64,000 nt of DNA. Source: Roseiflexus sp. RS-1. GTDB taxonomy: Bacteria; Chloroflexota; Chloroflexia; Chloroflexales; Roseiflexaceae. Positions 27,858 to 38,981 of the stretch are shown one piece after another. Each line of letters starts with the position of its first letter. Position 1 is the stretch's first letter. The notes beneath the pieces are model-generated. The model had not been told where the DNA came from. It saw nothing but the letters and a program-made list of their open reading frames with translations, and made no database searches. The stretch covers positions 496,001 to 560,000 of the forward strand of contig NC_009523.1 in assembly GCF_000016665.1 (NCBI RefSeq), read 5' to 3'. Both the position numbers and the translations under genes were made by a program.

Positions 27858-28982
27858 TCAACTGACCACAATCTCAAAGTCGTTCGGCGAGCGCCCCAGC
27901 GCTTCCAGCAACTGCGCGATAATCCATAGCACTGATCGTGCGCTCTGATTGGTCTCGATCCACAACGCAGCGCCCGGGATGGGCGCCGGGGAGATCATAC
28001 CAGTCGGGCTGTCAGCAATGTGCTGCCGCGAGCGCCCCTTGATAATGGTCGCAACCGTTGCGAAATTGTCGCAACGCTGCGCCAGCGCCTGGCAGACACC
28101 CAACAACACCCCGCGCCAGGTGTTCGCAGCGTAGAATTCGCCAAACAGAATGAAGCCTTTGGGTTTCCCTGGCATCAACCTTGTTTTGACAGTCGGGGCT
28201 GGTCTGGGTGCGACTGGATCCGGAAGCGAAACCGTCGGGACAGAAGGCGCACTGCTCTGTCCGATCAACTCGCTCCAATACTCGTCGTCCAGGACAGTTA
28301 CCTCCAGGGTGCGCTTGACCACGCCTACCTGATGCTTCACCAGCAGATCGATCAGTTCATCACCATTGATCAAACCAATCCGCGTTTTGTTCGCTTCGAC
28401 AGCCTCTCGACGCGCATCTTTCGTGAAGTCGCTGGTAGTGATGATAATACCCTGCTGATGCACCTGCAGCGAACCGCGCAACTGGGTGACGATCGACGCG
28501 CCTACGTTGCCCTTCCAGCGTTTCACCTGCACCGCAGCGCTCACCTCGGTCAGTCCGGCGGCGCGGTAGATGCCAATGACGTCAACGCCGCCATCGCTGC
28601 GATACGGGGTGATCTGGACTGTACTCTCATCAAAGCCCATGCGGATCAGCAACTCGCGGATCAGCGCCTCGAACCGGTCTGGCGGCATGTTCAGGACCAT
28701 TTCGCGCAATTGTTTTCGCGTGTCTGCGTTGATGTCGGACACGTGGGCGTCGATGCCCCTGGGTCGCCATTCAGCCAGACCGAACGTTCCCCTGCCAGCG
28801 CGCACGAATCGTGAGCCTTCCTCCAGCGTGTCGGTGTAGAGCCGGGAGCCCATCGTCGCAGCCGGGGTTGCTCCCTGTGGCTTGATCAGCCCCTGCTTTA
28901 GCGCCTCCTGGGTGATTGCCTCGTAGTGCAACGGTTGACCGGCAGCTTTGAGGATAGTATAGGCAGCGTCGAGGTAGGTCAT
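27858..28982 (-). CDS. HARE-HTH and Mrr-like restriction endonuclease protein
   Basis: A 374-residue protein. Residues 1-80 form a HARE-HTH domain (YLDAAYTILKAAGQPLHYEAI, LYTDTLEEGSRFVRAG). Residues ~100-220 form an Mrr-type PD-(D/E)XK nuclease domain: MPPDRFEALIRELLIRMGF, then GGVDVIG supplying the Asp, and VQVKRWKGNVG supplying the QxK pair. The C-terminal ~130 residues (FYAANTWRGVLLGVCQALAQR) are not recognised. Mrr enzymes cut modified DNA; the HARE domain may read modified bases. No methylase is nearby, which fits a modification-dependent enzyme. Good likeness, role inferred. Confidence 0.82.
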   Translation of the reverse strand: MTYLDAAYTILKAAGQPLHYEAITQEALKQGLIKPQGATPAATMGSRLYTDTLEEGSRFVRAGRGTFGLAEWRPRGIDAHVSDINADTRKQLREMVLNMPPDRFEALIRELLIRMGFDESTVQITPYRSDGGVDVIGIYRAAGLTEVSAAVQVKRWKGNVGASIVTQLRGSLQVHQQGIIITTSDFTKDARREAVEANKTRIGLINGDELIDLLVKHQVGVVKRTLEVTVLDDEYWSELIGQSSAPSVPTVSLPDPVAPRPAPTVKTRLMPGKPKGFILFGEFYAANTWRGVLLGVCQALAQRCDNFATVATIIKGRSRQHIADSPTGMISPAPIPGAALWIETNQSARSVLWIIAQLLEALGRSPNDFEIVVS

Positions 28983-29035
28983 TGGTCGGATTTCTTCATG
29001 AGCACATCTATACGTTATTCCTGCCCCCCACTCCC

Positions 29036-31123
29036 CTATCTCCGCACCAGATCCGTTGCCACGGGGAGTGTAAAGTAGAACGTGCTGCCCTTGTTGAGTT
29101 TGCTCTCCGCCCAGATGCGCCCCCCGTGCAGTTCCACCAGAGCTTTGGCAATCGAAAGACCAAGACCGGTGCCGCCGATGCGGCGCGTATTGCCGTTGTC
29201 AACGCGGTAGAAGCGCTCCCAGATACGCGGCAGGTCCTCTGGCGCAATCCCGATTCCCTGGTCGCTCACCGCGACGCGCACAAACTTCCCGCGCGGGTGA
29301 TCGGGCGGGAGTTCGACGTTATCGGAGATTGTGAGGCGGATTTCGCCGCCATTCGGCGAGTATTTGACCGCATTCGTAATCAGATTCACCAGCACCTGCC
29401 GGACCTTGTCACGGTCGGCGTAGACGGGCGGCAGATGCGGCGGAATGTCGATCAGCATCGTATGTTTGCCGCTGATCTGATTATTGAGTTGCGCTGTCAG
29501 GTCGCTCACAATCTGGCGCAGTGACACTGCCCACTGATTGAGGCGCACATTCCCGGCTTCCAGCCGCGTCACCCCCAGCAAGTCTTCGACGATCTGGTAG
29601 AGATGATTCGCTTCGTTGTATACCGTCTGCACAAATTCGCGCCGTTCGGCAGGACTGAACTCGCGCGCCAGCAGCAATTCGGTGTACCCCATAATCGAGG
29701 TGAGTGGCGTGCGCAGTTCGTGCGAGATGATCGAGAGGAACTCACTCTTCAGGCGATCGGCTTCGCGTTCGCGTGTCACATCGCTGACGATCCACAACCG
29801 ACCGGTCAGCGAACCGAAACTATCGCGCGTTGGCACCGAGAGGAGCATCAACTCCTGATGCGGGCTGGTCAACTGCACCAGCAGCGATTGCACTTCAGTC
29901 GGGGCGCGCTGACCTTCGGCGCACATCCCGGTCAGCGCAAGCGGATCGCGCAGCCGCGGCAGCAACAGCGGCACCAGGTCGAGCGGCACATAGAACGGAT
30001 CGCGCATCGATCCGGACGGCAACCCCCAGATCGTCAGCCATGCCGGGTTGTGGCGCAGCACGCGCCCCTGTTGATCCATCAACGCCAGCCCGCCGGGAAT
30101 GCTGGAAAAGACCTGACCGAGGTGCGTGCTGGTTTCGAGCAACTGCTGGTAGTGCAGCGCGCGGCGCAGCGGATTGACCGCCAGATCGCACAACGCCTTG
30201 ACGAACGCCACTTCGCCGTCGCCGAACGCGGTTGAGCGCGGGCTATCGAGGATCAGCACGGCAAGCGGTTGATCGGCGCCGATTGGCATTGCCAGTTCTG
30301 CACGCACCTCAGGATTGAGCGCCTGATAATCCGGGTCGTGTGACACATCGCGCAGCAAAATGGCGCGACCGGTGCGCGCGACCTTTCCCGCAACGCCGAC
30401 GCTCCAGTTCCAGCGACGCCGTGTTTCGCCGAAAGCGTCGCGACTGAGCGGATTGGCGCCGTACCCTTCATATGCCTGAAGCGTCACTTCACCGCGCTCA
30501 CGGTCGACCACGCCGATCGCGCCAGCTTCGGCGCCGGTCGCATCGAGCGCCCAGCGCAACAGGAAGGTCAGAAGCTCACCAAGATCGAGCGGCGCTTCGA
30601 GTTCGGCGCGCAGGGCATCGAGCACACGCTGCTGGCGCGTCGTCAGGATTGGCGTATCAATATTCGTGTTGCTACTGGACGCGATTGCAGCTGCCAGCAG
30701 CGGGCTCAGCGCATCGATCAGCGCCTGTTCCTCGTCGCCGATAATCATCTGATGGTCGCCACGCAGTTCCAGCACCCCCCACAGACGCCGGTTCCAGATG
30801 ATCGGCGCACCATAGTGAAGCGCCGGGTCACCGGCAGCATCCACGACACGACGACAGGGAGCGCCACGGGCAATAACCTCGTGCAACAGATCATCGTGCC
30901 ATGGGAGACTCCAGCCGTTCGGCGCATACCACTGATCGCCAGTTGACGCTGCGATCGGTTCATGCCGCCACCAGGTCACACGTCCATCGTGGAAGGGAAT
31001 GGCAGTGCGCAGTAGATCGAACACACCGGGCAACCGCATCTCAAGCGCCTGATCGCCGGCAAGCAGGCGTGAAGCGTGCAGAATGATCGGAAGCGTCGCC
31101 GATGTGGAAGAGAGCGCGTACAT
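29036..31123 (-). CDS. Soluble GAF/PAS sensor histidine kinase
   Basis: A 695-residue hybrid-free histidine kinase with no TM segments. From the N-terminus: a degenerate GAF (residues ~1-150), a second GAF (~190-320, LEAPLDLGELLTFLLRWALD), a PAS domain (~340-450), HisKA with H-box FLSIISHELRTPLTSIMGYTE near 480, and HATPase (N-box LVNLITNAVKYSPNG, G1 VSDQGIGIAPEDLP, G2 GTGLGLSIAKALVELHGG). It is cytoplasmic and probably reads a small ligand or light via GAF. Response regulator is not in the window. Start at 31123 is preferred, with AGGG ten bases upstream; an earlier in-frame start lies at 31165. Confidence 0.9.
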   Translation of the reverse strand: MYALSSTSATLPIILHASRLLAGDQALEMRLPGVFDLLRTAIPFHDGRVTWWRHEPIAASTGDQWYAPNGWSLPWHDDLLHEVIARGAPCRRVVDAAGDPALHYGAPIIWNRRLWGVLELRGDHQMIIGDEEQALIDALSPLLAAAIASSSNTNIDTPILTTRQQRVLDALRAELEAPLDLGELLTFLLRWALDATGAEAGAIGVVDRERGEVTLQAYEGYGANPLSRDAFGETRRRWNWSVGVAGKVARTGRAILLRDVSHDPDYQALNPEVRAELAMPIGADQPLAVLILDSPRSTAFGDGEVAFVKALCDLAVNPLRRALHYQQLLETSTHLGQVFSSIPGGLALMDQQGRVLRHNPAWLTIWGLPSGSMRDPFYVPLDLVPLLLPRLRDPLALTGMCAEGQRAPTEVQSLLVQLTSPHQELMLLSVPTRDSFGSLTGRLWIVSDVTREREADRLKSEFLSIISHELRTPLTSIMGYTELLLAREFSPAERREFVQTVYNEANHLYQIVEDLLGVTRLEAGNVRLNQWAVSLRQIVSDLTAQLNNQISGKHTMLIDIPPHLPPVYADRDKVRQVLVNLITNAVKYSPNGGEIRLTISDNVELPPDHPRGKFVRVAVSDQGIGIAPEDLPRIWERFYRVDNGNTRRIGGTGLGLSIAKALVELHGGRIWAESKLNKGSTFYFTLPVATDLVRR

Positions 31124-31558
31124 GGTCTCGCCCTGTCTGCTTATGATGTTATTGTAGCGCCTCAATGCGGCTTGTCAACGGTTGTGCATGCACAGTATTC
31201 GGCTTGACATACCTGTAGCAGCGTGTTACCATTTCGTGCAACCGTTGATGTTGAGTTAATCCGGCGCATCCAGGCGCACACGACGATCGTCTGCGCGTGT
31301 TGTGTATCCTCGCCAGCAAGGAGGCGCCGCGCTCTTCCAGTAGTTCGGTATGGATGCAACCTGGCAGCATCACAGTGTGCCTGTATCTGGATGCATACCG
31401 TTCGCGCCGATGTCCGGTGCGAGTCCCTGATAAGCGGATAGCATATCAACAAGGAGGTTGCCTATCGCACAAACCTGCATGTCGTTTGCAGATTCCTTTG
31501 CGGACGTCGATGAGGGATGTCCTCCGGTCTGGAAGACCTGAGAAAGGAGTATTGTTCC
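31124..31558. other. Divergent region and long leader of the peptide ABC operon
   Basis: The gap runs from the kinase start to the binding-protein start. On the plus strand a promoter is clear at 31204-31232, so a leader of about 320 nt precedes the ATG. The leader has the repeated words TGGATGCAACC and TGGATGCATACC and a GGTGCGAGTCC motif, but I cannot assign it to a riboswitch class. No coding sequence is evident. Confidence 0.45.
31204..31232 (+). promoter_or_regulatory. Promoter of the peptide ABC operon
   Basis: TTGACA at 31204-31209 and TACCAT at 31227-31232 are spaced 17 bp. It is the best sigma-70-like match upstream of the operon. Start would be near 31239, giving a ~320-nt leader. 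Confidence 0.55.
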
Positions 31559-33520
31559 ATGAAGATTCTCGACAGGAAGATCGCGCTGACCCTGTTGCTC
31601 GCGCTGGTTGCGCCGATCCTGGCAGCCTGCGGCGGCGGGACGGCACAGCAACCGATCCGCGAAACGGTGGTCGTAACGGCAGAGCCGGTTCGGGAGACGG
31701 TCGTTGTGCGCGAGACGGTTGTGGCTGAGGCGCCGACGGCTGCTCCATCAGGGGCGTTCACCACACCGCACCCGATCCTCAGCGATGTGCGGGTGCGCCA
31801 GGCGATTGCGTACTGCACCAACCGCCCCGAGTTGATCCAGTCGGTCTACAGTTACCTGACGCCGGAGCAGCAGCAAGAGTTGCTGATGGATACCAACCTG
31901 CCGAAGACGCACTGGGCGGCAGCCAGCGAAGCGGACGGGATCGTGGTCTATCCGTTCGACCCTGATAAGGGCAAGGCGCTGCTCGAAGAGGCGGGCTGGA
32001 AACTGCCTGAAGGTCAGCGTGTGCGCGCGAAGGATGGCGAGCCGCTGTCGCTCGAGTTCACCACCACCAATGCGCAGTTCCGCATCACCTGGGCAACCGT
32101 GCTGGAGAAGCAGTTGCTCGATAATTGCGGCATCCAGATCATCCGCAAGCATGCCCCGGCATCCTGGTGGTTCGGTGGCGCGTCCGGTCTGCGCCGGCGC
32201 GACTTTGAACTTGGCGCATTCGCCTGGGTTGGTGAAGCCGATCCCGGTGGTCGCACCCTGTATGCCTGTGACCAGATTCCGCTGCCGGATAACAACTGGA
32301 ATGGGCAGAACTATATGGGCTGGTGCAACGAGACGGCCAGCAAGGCGATCACTGCGGCGAACAATACGCTGAACCGCGAGGAGCGCATCAAGAACTACAA
32401 GGCGTTCCAGGTCGAGTTCACCAAGGACATGGTCAGCCTGCCGCTGTTCCAGCGCCTCGAGGCGTATGCCTGGAACAAGGCGTTGAGGGGTCTCAAGCCC
32501 GACCCGACCGAGTATATCACCGCGAATGCGTATCAGTGGGAGCGCGCCGATGGCGGCGACACCATTATCCTGGGCTTCACTCAGGAGCCAGCTTCGATGT
32601 TCACGCTGGTCGAGAGCGCGGCAGTGCAGCGCCAGGCGGCGCAACTCGTCGAAGGCGTGCTGACCACCCAGTATAGCTACGACTTCCAGCCGGTGCTGCA
32701 GGATGGTCTTGCGACGATTGAGTCCGGCAAGGCAAAGAATGAGGTCGTCGAAGTCAAAGAAGGTGATAAGGTCTGGGACGCGACGGGCGCTGCCGTTGAA
32801 CTCAAGCCGGGCGTTGAGATCATCAACTCCGACGGTGAGACGGTCAAGTACGAGAGTGGCACGGTGAAGATGAACCAGCTCACCGTCACCTACGATCTCA
32901 TCAAAGGCATTAAGTGGTCGGACGGCGAACCGCTGAAGAAGGCCGACCTGGAACTGGGCGTCAAGATCGCGTGCGATCCCGACTCAGGGGCGGTCAGCCT
33001 GACCTTCTGCGAGTCGCACGATAATCTCAACGGTGTCACCTTTAACAGCGATACCAGCTACACCATCAAGTTCCTGCCGGGCGTGCAGTGGCCAATTTAC
33101 TTCACTGCTCCCTACGGCGGCTACCCCTCGCATGTGACCGTTTCGGACGGGCGGAAACTGGCGGATGTGCCGGCGAAAGAGTGGGCAACTCTGCCGGAAG
33201 TCGCCGAAATTCCGCTGGGGTATGGTCCATACATCCTGAAGGAGTGGAAGAAGGGCGAGTTCATGAAGTTCGAGGCAAACCCGAACTTCGTGCTCGGCGC
33301 GCCGAAGGTCAAGAATGTCATCATCCAGTTCTACGCCGACACCAATGCGGCAGTAGCAGCGCTGCTGACCGGCGAGGTCGACATTCTTGAGAAGGCGACG
33401 CTCGGCGCCGGTCCGGAGGTGGAAACGGTGCTCAAGGCGGCGGCAGAGGGCAAGATCGAAGCCAAGACCGACGCCAGCCCGACCTGGGAGCACATGGATA
33501 TGAACCTGTTCATCCGGTAA
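31559..33520 (+). CDS. Peptide ABC transporter substrate-binding lipoprotein, circularly permuted
   Basis: A 653-residue lipoprotein (lipobox LAAC, Cys24) with an acidic linker rich in RETVVV repeats, of the SBP_bac_5 family. The order is wrong. Residues ~70-330 hold what is normally the C-terminal half: DVRVRQAIAYCTNRPELI, AGWKLPEGQRVRAKDGEPL, LFQRLEAYAWN. Residues ~333-653 hold what is normally the N-terminal half: DTIILGFTQEPASMFTLVES, LTVTYDLIKGIKWSDGEPL, YGPYILKEWKKGEF. The protein ends TWEHMDMNLFIR, which usually runs directly into the VRVRQA segment. Total length suits one normal SBP plus linker, so it is a circular permutation, not a fusion of two SBPs. First gene of an operon; AAAGGAG precedes ATG. 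Confidence 0.85.
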   Translation: MKILDRKIALTLLLALVAPILAACGGGTAQQPIRETVVVTAEPVRETVVVRETVVAEAPTAAPSGAFTTPHPILSDVRVRQAIAYCTNRPELIQSVYSYLTPEQQQELLMDTNLPKTHWAAASEADGIVVYPFDPDKGKALLEEAGWKLPEGQRVRAKDGEPLSLEFTTTNAQFRITWATVLEKQLLDNCGIQIIRKHAPASWWFGGASGLRRRDFELGAFAWVGEADPGGRTLYACDQIPLPDNNWNGQNYMGWCNETASKAITAANNTLNREERIKNYKAFQVEFTKDMVSLPLFQRLEAYAWNKALRGLKPDPTEYITANAYQWERADGGDTIILGFTQEPASMFTLVESAAVQRQAAQLVEGVLTTQYSYDFQPVLQDGLATIESGKAKNEVVEVKEGDKVWDATGAAVELKPGVEIINSDGETVKYESGTVKMNQLTVTYDLIKGIKWSDGEPLKKADLELGVKIACDPDSGAVSLTFCESHDNLNGVTFNSDTSYTIKFLPGVQWPIYFTAPYGGYPSHVTVSDGRKLADVPAKEWATLPEVAEIPLGYGPYILKEWKKGEFMKFEANPNFVLGAPKVKNVIIQFYADTNAAVAALLTGEVDILEKATLGAGPEVETVLKAAAEGKIEAKTDASPTWEHMDMNLFIR

Positions 33521-33538
33521 ACCGGTAGGGGCAAAAAG

Positions 33539-33567
33539 GCGCGTGCGGGGTTTGTCCCTGCACGCGC
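33539..33567 (+). terminator. Hairpin between binding-protein and permease genes
   Basis: GCGCGTGC at 33539-33546 pairs perfectly with GCACGCGC at 33560-33567, with GGG/CCC pairs inside. No T-run follows, so it is better seen as an mRNA stabiliser or partial terminator that would raise the level of the binding protein relative to the permeases. Confidence 0.6.
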
Positions 33568-33611
33568 ATTCATATATAATTAACAAAAGTACATCGTGTG
33601 AGCAGGATGGT

Positions 33612-34814
33612 ATGACAACGTATCTTATCCGTCGCCTGATTCAAATGGTCATCGTCGCCATTCTTTCGGCGATGCTCGGCTACTCGTTGTTATATATTGC
33701 GCCGGGCGGACCGTTGTTGTTTTTGCAGCAGATGCAGAATACCGGGCAGCGCCGGGTGACCGAAGAAGATATTGCGCGTTTGAAAGCTCGCTATGAACTT
33801 GATCTCTATCTCCCCATCCGCTTTACCCGCTGGTTGATCGGCTTCCCTGCCGGTCCTGTGCAGATCGGCGGGGTGAATCTGATCCCGCCGGACACGGTTG
33901 TCGGGTGTGCAATCCCCGGTCAGGTGCGCCTGCGCTACCCCGATGGCACGGTTGAGATCATCGAGGAGGGGTGCGTCCGGGTGGTAACACTGGCGAATCT
34001 GGCGGAGCGCCGCACGAGTCGCGGCATTCTGTTTGGCGACTTCGGTCTGTCGCAGCAGATTGCGCGTGATCGCCCGATCAGCGATCTGCTGATGAGTCGC
34101 CTGCCGTATACGCTGCAATTGATGGGCGTTTCGACGTTGCTGGCGATTATGATCGGTGTGCCGGTGGGCATCTATTCGGCGGTGCGTCAGTATTCGCGCT
34201 TCGACTATGCGATGACCGGCATTACCTTCATCGGGTCATCGCTGCCAACCCTGTTCATGGGGGTCATGGCGATCCTGATCTTCTCGGTGCTGGCGAAGGA
34301 TGCCGGGTTGCCCTACCTGCCGTCGGGCGGTGCGCAGGGTATTCGCAACTACGATATTCCGTGGGTCGGGACGGTGCAGGCCGGTTCGGCGCTTGATCGC
34401 ACCCTGCGCTTTATTATGCCGTGCGCGGTGTTGACGTTTTTCAATATCGCGGGGTGGAGCCGTTTCATTCGCGCCAGTATGCTCGAAGTGCTGCGGCAGG
34501 ATTATGTGCGCACAGCACGCGCGAAAGGCGTGCGCGAACGGGCAGTGATTACCAGGCACGCGCTGCGCAATGCGTTGATCCCGTTCGTGACCCTGCTCGC
34601 GGGGGTGCTGCCAACGCTGGTTGCTGGCGCAGCCATTACCGAATCGGTGTTCAACTGGCCCGGTATGGGGCGGTTGCTGGTCGATGCGCTTGGACGCAGC
34701 GACTATACGGTTGCTATGTCGATCCTGTTCATCAGTACCGTTCTGGTGTTGATTGGTTATCTCATTTCCGACATCCTGTACACGGTTGTCGATCCGCGCA
34801 TCCGGCTCACGTGA
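33612..34814 (+). CDS. Peptide ABC transporter permease (DppB/OppB type)
   Basis: A 400-residue permease of the DppB family: TTYLIRRLIQMVIVAILSAML opening, about six TM helices, and the EAA loop ending in the C-terminal half (YVRTARAKGVRERAVITRHALRNALIP). A longer-than-usual soluble insert (~residues 80-150, PAGPVQIGGVNLIPPDTVVG) follows the first TM, as in other Chloroflexota permeases. The start at 33612 has AGGATGG upstream. Second gene of the operon and partner of the permease that follows. Confidence 0.92.
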   Translation: MTTYLIRRLIQMVIVAILSAMLGYSLLYIAPGGPLLFLQQMQNTGQRRVTEEDIARLKARYELDLYLPIRFTRWLIGFPAGPVQIGGVNLIPPDTVVGCAIPGQVRLRYPDGTVEIIEEGCVRVVTLANLAERRTSRGILFGDFGLSQQIARDRPISDLLMSRLPYTLQLMGVSTLLAIMIGVPVGIYSAVRQYSRFDYAMTGITFIGSSLPTLFMGVMAILIFSVLAKDAGLPYLPSGGAQGIRNYDIPWVGTVQAGSALDRTLRFIMPCAVLTFFNIAGWSRFIRASMLEVLRQDYVRTARAKGVRERAVITRHALRNALIPFVTLLAGVLPTLVAGAAITESVFNWPGMGRLLVDALGRSDYTVAMSILFISTVLVLIGYLISDILYTVVDPRIRLT

Positions 34815-34830
34815 GGAGCAGAACGTAACC

Positions 34831-35835
34831 ATGGCCACGACAACATCGGCGCCAGCGGCGCCTGGCGCGCTTGATCGGTTGCAGACGCGCTCTGAAGGAC
34901 AGTGGGCGGTTGTCTTCCGCCGGTTTCGCCGGCACCGACTGGCAATGGTCAGTCTTGCCGTTTTGATCCTGATCTTTACCGCTTCGATCCTGGCGCCCTG
35001 GATCGCTCCTTTCCCGCGTGACGATATCGGCTTGAACCGCACCCGCCTCCCGCCAATGAGCGCTGACCCGGCCACGGGTCAACTCCATATCCTTGGCACC
35101 GACCACCTGGGGCGCGATTTCTTCACCCGCGTAATCTATGCAGCACGGGTGTCGCTCATGGTGGCGGTTTCGGTCACGACGCTGGTGGCGATCATTGGTA
35201 CAACCCTTGGCTTGCTGGCGGGGTTCTTCGGCAGTTGGGTCGATAATACAATCAGCCGTATCATGGAGTTTGTCGCAACGATCCCCGATCTGCCGATCCT
35301 GCTGATCCTCAGTGCAATCATGATCCAGAATGCTGACCTGATCGTTCTCCCGTCCTGGATCATCGGTCCGGTCGCCTGGATCATGGCAGTGCCCAACCGC
35401 GAGGCGACGCAGGTGGCATTGCTGATCCTGGTGCTCGCGTCGCTCGGTTGGGTCGGTGTGGCGCGTCTGATGCGCGGCATGGTGCTTCAGGTGCGCGAAA
35501 TGCAGTACATCGAGTCGGCGCGCGCCCTCGGCGGCTCGAATGCGTGGATCCTGCTCAAGCACGTCTTCCCGAATGCCTTCCCGCCGCTGATCGTGGCGTT
35601 TACCCTTGGTCTCAATGGCGCGCTGGTGAGCGAAGTGGCAATCAGTTTCCTCGGTTTCGGCGTGCAGGACCCGACGCCGACCTGGGGGAATATGATGGGG
35701 TTTGCAACCAGTTATATGTTCAATCATCCGTGGATGCCGCTCATCCCCGGTTTGCCGATCTTTCTCTGTTCGCTGGCGTTCAACTTTATCGGTGATGGAT
35801 TGCGCGACGCTCTCGATCCGCGCTTGAAACTGTAA
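34831..35835 (+). CDS. Peptide ABC transporter permease (DppC/OppC type)
   Basis: A 334-residue permease. The N-terminal DppC-specific cytoplasmic part (SEGQWAVVFRRFRRHRLAMVS) precedes a TM, then the family signature LGTDHLGRDFFTRVIYAARV, EAA loop REMQYIESARALGGSNAWIL, and the end GDGLRDALDPRLKL. Starts 17 bases after the DppB stop with GAGGAGC in front. It makes the transmembrane heterodimer with the preceding protein. Confidence 0.93.
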   Translation: MATTTSAPAAPGALDRLQTRSEGQWAVVFRRFRRHRLAMVSLAVLILIFTASILAPWIAPFPRDDIGLNRTRLPPMSADPATGQLHILGTDHLGRDFFTRVIYAARVSLMVAVSVTTLVAIIGTTLGLLAGFFGSWVDNTISRIMEFVATIPDLPILLILSAIMIQNADLIVLPSWIIGPVAWIMAVPNREATQVALLILVLASLGWVGVARLMRGMVLQVREMQYIESARALGGSNAWILLKHVFPNAFPPLIVAFTLGLNGALVSEVAISFLGFGVQDPTPTWGNMMGFATSYMFNHPWMPLIPGLPIFLCSLAFNFIGDGLRDALDPRLKL

Positions 35836-35852
35836 CAAGAAGTAAGAGAAAC

Positions 35853-36890
<1,038 letters not shown>

Positions 36891-36907
36891 TCAATGGACG
36901 TATTTCT

Positions 36908-37915
36908 ATGACAACAGCAGGGCAACGCAGCGTGTCGAGCGATACGCTGCTGGAAGTCAATAATCTGGTCAAGCATTTTCCGATCAAAGGCGGTATCCTG
37001 CGCCGTACTGTTGCGGTCGTCAAAGCCGTCGACGGCGTCAGTTTCACCCTCAAACGTGGTGAAACCCTGGGTCTGGTCGGCGAGAGCGGGTGCGGCAAAA
37101 CCACGACCGGACGCACAATCCTGCGACTTGAGAAGGCAACCGATGGTGAGGTGATCTTCGATGGCAAGGATGTGCTTGCCGCTTCCGGCAGTCAGTTGAA
37201 GGCGCTGCGTCGCGATATGCAGATCGTCTTCCAGGACCCGTATGCTTCCCTTGATCCGCGGATGACGATCGGCGAGAGCGTGGCGGAAGGGTTGACGATC
37301 CACGGCATCGGCAGCAAAGCCGAGCGTATCGAGCGCGTGCGCGAGGTGCTGGCGAAGGTCGGTATGCATCCCAGTCATATGGAACGCTTCCCGCACGAGT
37401 TTTCCGGCGGTCAGCGTCAGCGGATCGGAATTGCGCGCGCACTGGTGATGAATCCAAAACTGATCGTGTGTGATGAACCGGTGTCGGCGCTCGATGTGTC
37501 GATCCAGTCGCAGGTGCTCAACCTGTTGCGCAATCTGCAGCAGGAGTTCGGTCTCACCTACCTCTTCATTGCACACAATCTCAGCGTCGTCGAGCATATC
37601 AGCAACCGGGTGGGCGTGATGTATCTGGGAAAGATGGTCGAACTGGCGGATCGGATGGAACTCTTTCGCCGCCCGCTCCATCCGTACACTAAAGCGCTGA
37701 TTTCCGCCATTCCCATCCCGAACCCGACCATCCGGCGTGAACGGATCATTCTCCAGGGGGATGTGCCGAGTCCGATCAATCCGCCGAAGGGGTGCCGCTT
37801 CCATCCGCGCTGCTGGATGGCGCGCGACATATGTCGTGAGGTCGAACCGGTATTCGAAGAAAAAGCGCCTGGTCACTGGTCAGCCTGCCATTTTGCACAC
37901 GAGGTTTCGCCATAA
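36908..37915 (+). CDS. Oligopeptide ABC transporter ATP-binding protein (OppF/DppF type), first copy
   Basis: A 335-residue ATPase of the OppF subgroup, shown by its opening [22 protein letters not shown]. Walker [16 protein letters not shown], signature [15 protein letters not shown], Walker [15 protein letters not shown], and a C-terminal cysteine cluster ([15 protein letters not shown]). It probably pairs with the OppD just upstream. The ATG is 17 bases after that gene's stop. Confidence 0.93.
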   Translation: MTTAGQRSVSSDTLLEVNNLVKHFPIKGGILRRTVAVVKAVDGVSFTLKRGETLGLVGESGCGKTTTGRTILRLEKATDGEVIFDGKDVLAASGSQLKALRRDMQIVFQDPYASLDPRMTIGESVAEGLTIHGIGSKAERIERVREVLAKVGMHPSHMERFPHEFSGGQRQRIGIARALVMNPKLIVCDEPVSALDVSIQSQVLNLLRNLQQEFGLTYLFIAHNLSVVEHISNRVGVMYLGKMVELADRMELFRRPLHPYTKALISAIPIPNPTIRRERIILQGDVPSPINPPKGCRFHPRCWMARDICREVEPVFEEKAPGHWSACHFAHEVSP

Positions 37916-37927
37916 AGGAGAGCGCCT

Positions 37928-38947
<1,020 letters not shown>

Positions 38948-38981
38948 CGATGCGATGATGATCAGGTGAGAGGGTAGAGAT

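Noticed and set aside
31340-31460. Cobalamin or similar riboswitch in the peptide operon leader
   Set aside because: Only the short GGTGCGAGTCC-like text is present; the other conserved boxes are not found.
33539-33567. Full rho-independent terminator after the binding-protein gene
   Set aside because: No T-run follows the stem, and permeases and ATPases downstream clearly belong with the binding protein.
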